A stretch of DNA of 6,240 nt. It comes from Blastocatellia bacterium (GTDB lineage Bacteria; Acidobacteriota; Blastocatellia; UBA7656). The notes beneath the pieces are model-generated. The model worked only from the letters and a program-made list of their open reading frames with translations. It was not told where the DNA came from and made no database searches. The position numbers and the translations under genes are program-made. Shown here piece after piece: positions 1-4,435 of the stretch. Position 1 is the first letter of the stretch, and the number at the start of each line of letters is the position of its first letter. The DNA lies in assembly GCA_022615215.1 (NCBI GenBank), contig JAKEHD010000773.1:1-6240 (forward strand), given 5' to 3'.

Positions 1-101
1 GACCCATTAGGCAAGCGTGTGAACTGGGGCAACGAAAAAGAACCCCGGATCAAGGAGATAGTCGGCGTGGTCGGCGATGTAAAGTATGACGGGCTTGAGG
101 C
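1..101. repeat. 101-bp terminal direct repeat, left copy
   Basis: Bases 1-101 are identical to 6140-6240, with no mismatch over the whole length. The repeat lies inside ADOP permease coding sequence and keeps the reading frame. It reaches both edges of the window exactly, which is the signature of a contig whose two ends overlap (a circular path in an assembly graph). It does not look like a dispersed repeat or an insertion-sequence end. Confidence 0.95.
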
Positions 102-690
102 CGAAACGCAGCCCGCCGCCTATCAGCCGACAGTTCAAAACTCATCCTGGGGAATGTTTCTCGTCGTCAAGACCGAGACCTCTGAACCGCTCGGCCTGAC
201 CTCTGCCATTCGCAACGAGGTCAAGGCGCTCGATAGCGAACTGCCTGTGTCGGATGTAAGCACTATGGAACAACGCCTCTTCGCTGCGGTCGCCCGTCCC
301 CGCTTTCGCACGACGCTGATCGGGGTTTTCGCTCTCGTCGCGCTCGCCCTCGCCAGCATAGGCATATACGGCGTCATATCCTACTCGGTGACGCAGCGCA
401 CGCACGAGCTTGGCATACGTATGGCTCTCGGAGCCAGGCCGCGCGATGTGATGAGGCTCGTGGTGAAACAGGGAATGATGATGGCGCTGATCGGTGTGGT
501 GATCGGTTTGATCGCGTCTTTAGGATTGACACGGTTGATAAAGAGCCTGCTGTTCGGTGTGAGCGCGACCGACCCGCTGACTTTTGTAGCGATTGCGCTT
601 CTGCTTGCGAGCGTGACGCTAGTGGCCTGCTACGTTCCGGCGCGGCGTGCGGCGAAGGTGGATCCTATGGTGGCGCTCAGGTATGAGTAA
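1..690 (+). CDS. ADOP-family permease, C-terminal part (5' end outside window)
   Basis: This is the C-terminal 229 residues of a MacB/FtsX-like ADOP permease. The frame is open from base 1 and ends at TAA 688-690; the GTG at 19 encodes an internal valine and is not a start. The fragment begins with the end of the second periplasmic MacB-PCD-like domain (DPLGKRVNWG, then EIVGVVGDVKYDGL). The second FtsX domain follows, with three hydrophobic segments at roughly bases 310-385, 470-535 and 575-635. Between the first two lies the cytoplasmic coupling segment (QRTHELGIRMALGAR). The end PARRAAKVDPMVALRYE nearly matches the end of the complete permease at 1863-4280. Bases 1-101 equal 6140-6240 in frame, so this is probably the missing end of the gene starting at 4436 (joined length 797 aa). 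An alternative is a close paralogue sharing this segment. The transported substrate is unknown. Confidence 0.9.
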   Translation, partial: DPLGKRVNWGNEKEPRIKEIVGVVGDVKYDGLEAETQPAAYQPTVQNSSWGMFLVVKTETSEPLGLTSAIRNEVKALDSELPVSDVSTMEQRLFAAVARPRFRTTLIGVFALVALALASIGIYGVISYSVTQRTHELGIRMALGARPRDVMRLVVKQGMMMALIGVVIGLIASLGLTRLIKSLLFGVSATDPLTFVAIALLLASVTLVACYVPARRAAKVDPMVALRYE

Positions 691-691
691 G

Positions 692-739
692 TAAAAAGGC
701 AAAAGCGGAGTCGGCCGCTCTTTTACTTTTGCCTTTTTA
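692..739. terminator. Bidirectional intrinsic terminator between convergent genes
   Basis: A perfect 14-bp inverted repeat, TAAAAAGGCAAAAG (692-705) and CTTTTGCCTTTTTA (726-739), encloses a 20-nt loop. The 3' arm contains a T5 run whichever strand is read, so the hairpin can terminate transcripts from both sides. A smaller inner pairing (AGCGG with CCGCT) is possible. It starts two bases after the permease stop codon. On the other side it overlaps the last codons of the minus-strand Uma2 gene, whose stop is at 725-723. The position between two converging genes supports the call. Confidence 0.8.
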
Positions 740-1460
740 TTTCGTTCGGATCCTGGCCCAATTGTCGCAGCATACCTGCCAGGCGTGCCGCGCGCTGGCG
801 TTCCTCCTCCAGCAACTTTTCGGCCTGCTCGGCGCGCTGGCGTTCCTGCTCGGCGCGCTCCTTGCCTGTCGGGATGATTTCTCCGTCCTCATCCGTCCAT
901 CGCAGCCAGATTGTGTCCTTGCCCTCGAATGCGCCTTCCCATAGCGTCAGCCCTAGCTTGAGCGTTGGGAAGAGCGCGCTCTCCTGCTTCTCATACTCGA
1001 AGCCCCGCAACCTGTATATCGTCAGCGCCTCCTCCATCACCTGCTTCAAGGGGTCATAAATCACATAGTAGTCCACTTTCATCCGCGCATACTTCTTCTT
1101 CTTCTCTCCGTCCTCGCCGCCTTCCCTGTTCGAGACTATCTCGATGGCAAGGTCAGGCGGCTTGCCGAACTCCCATATAAAGTACGAGCGGTGTTCCTTC
1201 TTCCACCAATCCTGGTGTACTTCGACATCGAGGCTGAGGAACATATCGGGCACGATGGCCGGGTTGCGCACCATATAAAAGACTCCGACGTTTGCGGCGG
1301 CCAGAAACGAGCGGCCCTGGCCCGGACCCGCCCATGAACTGTATAGGGGTTCGGTCAACAGGCGCTGTTGTTTTTCCGAAGGCAGGTTGTCCACAGGGGT
1401 ATCGTCCTCCGTTATCAGATCGCTGATGTCGGGCGTGATTTCGACAGGTAGTTGAGACAT
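723..1460 (-). CDS. Uma2-family (DUF820) putative PD-(D/E)XK endonuclease with C-terminal coiled coil
   Basis: This gene encodes 245 aa from ATG at 1460, or 252 aa from an upstream in-frame GTG at 1481. I prefer the ATG because it opens the conserved-looking MSQLPVEITPD and the GTG has no visible Shine-Dalgarno; the ATG site is also weak. Numbered from the GTG, the family features are VPDMFLSLDV (77-86), PPDLAIEIVSN (108-118), a lysine run K127-K130 followed by YARMKVDYYVIYDP (131-144). The D...ExxS...K arrangement matches the PD-(D/E)XK-like core of Uma2/DUF820 proteins. The tail (about 207-240) is a charged Glu/Arg/Gln coiled coil ending in RQLGQDPNEI, a tail style common in this family. 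Nuclease activity is inferred from the fold family, and the cellular role of these proteins is largely unknown. No toxin-antitoxin partner or restriction gene is adjacent. The last codons lie in the terminator stem. Confidence 0.85.
   Translation of the reverse strand: MSQLPVEITPDISDLITEDDTPVDNLPSEKQQRLLTEPLYSSWAGPGQGRSFLAAANVGVFYMVRNPAIVPDMFLSLDVEVHQDWWKKEHRSYFIWEFGKPPDLAIEIVSNREGGEDGEKKKKYARMKVDYYVIYDPLKQVMEEALTIYRLRGFEYEKQESALFPTLKLGLTLWEGAFEGKDTIWLRWTDEDGEIIPTGKERAEQERQRAEQAEKLLEEERQRAARLAGMLRQLGQDPNEIKRQK
791..859. repeat. Short in-gene direct repeats encoding the Uma2 coiled coil
   Basis: A 15-nt word, CCTGCTCGGCGCGCT, occurs at 824-838 and again at 845-859, 21 bp apart. A second word, CGCGCTGGCGTTCCT, occurs at 791-805 and 833-847, 42 bp apart. 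Both spacings are multiples of 21 bp, or seven codons. They correspond to repeated ERQRAEQ-like heptads in the C-terminal coiled coil of the minus-strand protein. This suggests that the tail grew or varies by slippage or unequal recombination of heptad-coding units. Confidence 0.7.
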
Positions 1461-1500
1461 AAGGCTTTCTCGCTCGCTCACGGATGAAACCGGAAGCAGT

Positions 1501-1518
1501 CAGGGCCCGAAGGCCCTG
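1501..1518 (-). other. Stable hairpin with cUUCGg tetraloop upstream of Uma2
   Basis: Read on the minus strand this is CAGGGCCTTCGGGCCCTG, a perfect 7-bp GC-rich stem closed by the very stable C(UUCG)G tetraloop. It sits 17 nt downstream of the stop of the doubtful small ORF (1535-1753) and 20-41 nt upstream of the possible Uma2 starts. No clear U-tract follows on the minus strand, so it is not a standard intrinsic terminator. It could be a leader or mRNA-processing hairpin, or a weak terminator for an upstream transcript. Only the stem itself is directly seen. Confidence 0.5.
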
Positions 1519-1534
1519 CTCAAGGATTTCTTTC

Positions 1535-1753
1535 TCAAATCACTTCCACACGAAATGATGATACGCCCGAACCCGTAGCCTGTCTACCACTGACGAAATA
1601 CAGAATTCCGACCTCTGCTTCGCTTATCAAATAGGCAGTGAGGCCGCCGCAATGAGCGCATTCATCGTCGGGTTGTCCGATTTCGGGATGAGAGGGTTCC
1701 TTATGCGGACACCCTGCCGGAAAGGTGAAAGCTGCGGAGAGGGGCAAGTCCAT
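1535..1753 (-). CDS. Doubtful small hypothetical protein with Cys/His cluster
   Basis: This is an open frame of 72 aa from ATG at 1753, extendable to 85 aa from TTG at 1792, ending in TGA at 1537-1535. I do not recognise it. Its centre reads CPHKEPSHPEIGQPDDECAHCGG, with two CxxC/CPH-like cysteine groups that recall a small metal-binding knuckle, but there are only three cysteines. No Shine-Dalgarno is visible before either start, and there is no signal peptide or clear membrane segment. It lies upstream of and in the same direction as Uma2, with a hairpin between them. It may be a real small gene, a remnant of a longer gene, or chance; the frame is not overlapped by any better candidate. Confidence 0.3.
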   Translation of the reverse strand: MDLPLSAAFTFPAGCPHKEPSHPEIGQPDDECAHCGGLTAYLISEAEVGILYFVSGRQATGSGVSSFRVEVI

Positions 1754-1827
1754 TGATTTCGTGATTTGGGTTTTATTTCCTGCGGCACGCAATTTGGTAA
1801 AGAGACAGGGGGAGCCAGGGCCGGGTC

Positions 1828-1855
1828 TATAAGATAGAGATTGCCTGAACAGGAG
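1828..1855 (+). promoter_or_regulatory. Leader of the 1863 permease gene: -10-like box and ribosome binding site
   Basis: AGGAG at 1851-1855 lies 7 nt before the ATG at 1863. It is a strong Shine-Dalgarno and fixes that start. A TATAAG sequence at 1828-1833 resembles a sigma-70 -10 box, but no good -35 sits 16-18 bp upstream (TTGGTA at 1794-1799 is too far away). The promoter part is therefore tentative and the ribosome binding site is the reliable element. No operator palindrome is evident in 1793-1862. Confidence 0.5.
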
Positions 1856-1862
1856 AAAGATT

Positions 1863-4280
1863 ATGGGAACATTCTGGCAGGACTTGCGCTACGGCGGGCG
1901 AGTGCTGTTGAAAAAACCGGGATTTACTTTTGTCGCCGTGCTGACTCTTGCGCTCGGAATAGGAGCCAACACTGCGATATTCAGCGTCGTAAACGGCCTT
2001 CTGCTCCGCCCGCTGCCTTATCCGGAGGCGGATCGCCTTGTAGTTATGGCAGAGGGGACGCGCGATGGCGAACGCATGAGCGTCTCCTATCCGAATTATA
2101 AGGACTGGCAGGAGCAGGCCCGGTCGTTCGAGGAGATGGCAGCCTTTCGCCGTCAATCCTTCAGCCTCACGGAGGTAGAAAAGCCTGTTCACTTGCAGGG
2201 CCGTATCGTGAACTGGAATTTCTTTCGACTGCTCGGCGTACAGCCGCAACTCGGAAGAATGTTTAGCGAACAGGATGACAAAGCGGGCGCAACTCCCACA
2301 GCCATAATCAGCAATGGTTTGTGGAAAGATCAGTTCGGAGGCGACACGGAAATCGTCGGCCGCAACATAAGGATGGATGGAGACCGGTTCACGGTGATCG
2401 GCGTGCTGCCTCCCGATTTTGAGTTTTTCCGCCGTGACGATATTTTCGTTCCACTCGGACTCTACCTGGTCCCGCAGTTCGGCATGCTCGATCGCGGAAA
2501 TCATTTCGGACTCTACGCGCTGGCCCGATTGAAGGATGGCGTCCGCACGGAGCAGGCGCGGGCTGAGATGGAAACCCTCACCGCAAAGCTTGAGCGCGAA
2601 TACCCCGACACCAACAGCGGCAATAGCGCCATCACTCAAAAGCTCTCAGACCGGTTTGTCGAAGATATAAGGCCGGCCCTTCTGGTGTTGTTCTGTGCGG
2701 TTATGGCGGTTCTGTTGATCGCCTGTGTGAATGTGGCGAATTTACTGCTCGTGCGCGCGACCGAGCGCCAGAAGGAGATCGCCATTCGGCTGGCTCTGGG
2801 CGCGGGGCGCAGCCGCATCATACGCCAGTTGATGGGCGAGAGCCTGCTCATTTCGGGGCTGGGCGGAGTGGGTGGCCTGTTGATCGGAATGTGGATGATG
2901 GATGGCCTGCTCGCTCTGGCTCCGCAGGATATCCCGCAACTCAGTCAGGTCGAACTGGACAGCTCCGTGATGGCTTTTACGTTCGGCATTTCCGTGCTGA
3001 CAGGGGTGTTGTTCGGGATGCTTCCGGCATTGCATGCCTCGCGCGCCGATCTCCACTCCGTGTTAAAGGAGGGCGGGCGAACGACCGCGGGGTCAGGACG
3101 TGAAAAGACGCGCGGAGGTTTGCTTGTTGCCGAGGTCAGCCTGGCGTTGGTGTTGCTCGTCGGCGCGGGATTGATGCTACGCACGGTGTTTCAGTTGACG
3201 CGCGTGGACCCAGGTTTCAACGCGGAGAACCTGCTGACCATGCAATTCAGCCTGCCGGGAAATACTTACAACGCAGAGCGACGCCGCGTGTTTTACGGTG
3301 AATGCCTGTCGCGTGTAGGAGCATTGCCGGGCGTGCGCGCGGCAGCACTCACTCTTTCACTGCCGATAGATGGATCGAACTGGAGTTCAGTCTTTATCAC
3401 TGGTGATAAGCCCGTTCCGCCGCGCGCAGAACTGCCGAGCGCAGATTTCACTCCTGTGAGCGCGAATTACTTCGATGCGATGGGTATAAGGCTACTGAAA
3501 GGCCGCCCGTTTACCGAGGCTGACAACGAGAACTCAACGCGCGTGACTGTGATCGACGAGTTGATGGCGCAACGGCTCTGGCCCAATGAAGACCCCATCG
3601 GAAAACGTTTGAAACAGGGCTGGCCGGAGAGCGAGACTGAGTGGCGCGAAGTGATAGGCGTAGTGGCCGACACGAAACTGAACGGCGTAGATCGAGAGAC
3701 GCCTTTGCAGTCTTATCTGCCGCTTGCACAGGTGCCGTTTGATTCGCTCATACTCGTTGTGCGCACAACGGGCAATCCGCTGGCGATGGCTTCGACTGTC
3801 GAGCAGGCGATCCATACGTTGGACCCCGACCTGCCGGTATTCGCCGTAAGGACGATGGACCAGCTTATGGGCGACTCCATAGCGCAGCAGCGATTGACGC
3901 TGATTTTGCTGGCGGGCTTTGCCTTCCTGGCGCTCGTGCTCGCGAGCGTAGGAATCTATGGCGTGATTTCGTACTCGGTCAGCCAGCGCACACACGAAAT
4001 CGGCATTCGTATGGCGTTGGGCGCGCGGGCGGGCGATGTGCTGAGGCTGGTTCTGGGCCGGGGAATGCTACTTACCCTGACAGGTGTGGCTATTGGGATG
4101 GGGGCGGCCTTTGCTCTGACCCGTCTGATATCGAGTTTGCTCTTTGAGGTCAGCGCCACCGATCCTGTGACATTCGCCATTGTGCCTGCTTTGCTGATCG
4201 CGGTCGCTCTGCTTGCGTGCTACATCCCCGCGCGGCGTGCGGCCCGTGTCGATCCGATGGTGGCGCTACGTTATGAATGA
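1863..4280 (+). CDS. ADOP-family (duplicated orphan) MacB/FtsX-like permease, complete
   Basis: This 805-aa inner-membrane protein has two tandem MacB/FtsX-type halves. The N-terminus, FWQDLRYGGRVLLKKPGFT, is the typical ADOP opening; the longer 'permease prefix' region present in some relatives is absent. Order of parts: TM1 (about 20-42), first periplasmic MacB-PCD-like domain (about 45-250), first FtsX domain with three TM segments (about 270-297, 325-350, 368-390), TM5 (about 418-438), second periplasmic domain (about 445-665), second FtsX domain with three TM segments (about 678-702, 733-755, 770-788). Each half has a cytoplasmic coupling helix (KEIAIRLALGAG at 304-315; HEIGIRMALGAR at 711-722). 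Length is normal for the family. In related MacB or LolC systems an ATPase drives the periplasmic domains, but no ATPase gene is here, as is usual for ADOPs. Substrate unknown. A second ADOP gene follows after 155 bp in the same direction. The start is supported by AGGAG at 1851-1855. Confidence 0.95.
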   Translation: MGTFWQDLRYGGRVLLKKPGFTFVAVLTLALGIGANTAIFSVVNGLLLRPLPYPEADRLVVMAEGTRDGERMSVSYPNYKDWQEQARSFEEMAAFRRQSFSLTEVEKPVHLQGRIVNWNFFRLLGVQPQLGRMFSEQDDKAGATPTAIISNGLWKDQFGGDTEIVGRNIRMDGDRFTVIGVLPPDFEFFRRDDIFVPLGLYLVPQFGMLDRGNHFGLYALARLKDGVRTEQARAEMETLTAKLEREYPDTNSGNSAITQKLSDRFVEDIRPALLVLFCAVMAVLLIACVNVANLLLVRATERQKEIAIRLALGAGRSRIIRQLMGESLLISGLGGVGGLLIGMWMMDGLLALAPQDIPQLSQVELDSSVMAFTFGISVLTGVLFGMLPALHASRADLHSVLKEGGRTTAGSGREKTRGGLLVAEVSLALVLLVGAGLMLRTVFQLTRVDPGFNAENLLTMQFSLPGNTYNAERRRVFYGECLSRVGALPGVRAAALTLSLPIDGSNWSSVFITGDKPVPPRAELPSADFTPVSANYFDAMGIRLLKGRPFTEADNENSTRVTVIDELMAQRLWPNEDPIGKRLKQGWPESETEWREVIGVVADTKLNGVDRETPLQSYLPLAQVPFDSLILVVRTTGNPLAMASTVEQAIHTLDPDLPVFAVRTMDQLMGDSIAQQRLTLILLAGFAFLALVLASVGIYGVISYSVSQRTHEIGIRMALGARAGDVLRLVLGRGMLLTLTGVAIGMGAAFALTRLISSLLFEVSATDPVTFAIVPALLIAVALLACYIPARRAARVDPMVALRYE

Positions 4281-4286
4281 ATTATT

Positions 4287-4414
4287 CGTCCGTTGTCCGT
4301 AGTCAGTGGTCCGTTGTTGTATTTGCTTTTGAATGAAACCTTAATACAAAGAGCAACGGACGGAAGCGTACTCGCAATAAATGTATTCATTCTGCCGGAC
4401 AACGGACCACTGAC
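4287..4414. repeat. Inverted repeat built from degenerate heptamers
   Basis: This structure fills most of the spacer between the two permease genes. A perfect 16-bp inverted repeat pairs GTCAGTGGTCCGTTGT (4302-4317) with ACAACGGACCACTGAC (4399-4414). A further 9-bp pair joins CGTCCGTTG (4287-4295) to CAACGGACG (4354-4362), and GAATGAA (4331-4337) pairs with TTCATTC (4386-4392). The left arm is a 7-nt tandem array from 4288 to 4315: GTCCGTT, GTCCGTA, GTCAGTG, GTCCGTT. The right arm is the same kind of array in reverse orientation. Transcribed from the upstream gene, it would fold into a long hairpin. No T-tract follows, so it is not a classic terminator. It could be a small mobile repeat or an mRNA-stability or processing element. 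Confidence 0.75.
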
Positions 4415-4420
4415 AAAAAC

Positions 4421-4426
4421 AAAGGA
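4421..4426 (+). promoter_or_regulatory. Ribosome binding site of the 4436 permease gene
   Basis: AAAGGA lies 9 nt before the ATG at 4436. It supports that start and lies just beyond the right arm of the heptamer inverted repeat, leaving the site unpaired if the hairpin forms. No convincing promoter is visible between the genes: TTGTAT at 4317-4322 and TAATAC at 4342-4347 are 19 bp apart, which is weak. Read-through from the upstream permease gene is plausible. Confidence 0.6.
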
Positions 4427-4435
4427 CACCTGACT

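Noticed and set aside
19..690. Independent 223-aa gene starting at GTG 19
   Set aside because: The frame is open upstream to base 1 and the GTG is an internal valine in the conserved DPLGKRV segment. The protein would start mid-domain, and no Shine-Dalgarno precedes it.
729..1180. Several plus-strand short frames within the Uma2 region
   Set aside because: They are antisense to the Uma2 gene, and their Ser/Pro or Leu/Ala-rich products are composition artefacts.
1827..2639. Long minus-strand open frame of 270 codons
   Set aside because: It lies almost entirely antisense to the well-supported permease gene at 1863-4280, shows no recognisable domain, and is expected as a shadow of GC-biased coding sequence.
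3534..3995. Minus-strand open frame of 153 codons
   Set aside because: It is antisense to the second periplasmic domain and sixth membrane segment of the complete permease, with basic, low-information composition and no recognisable motif.
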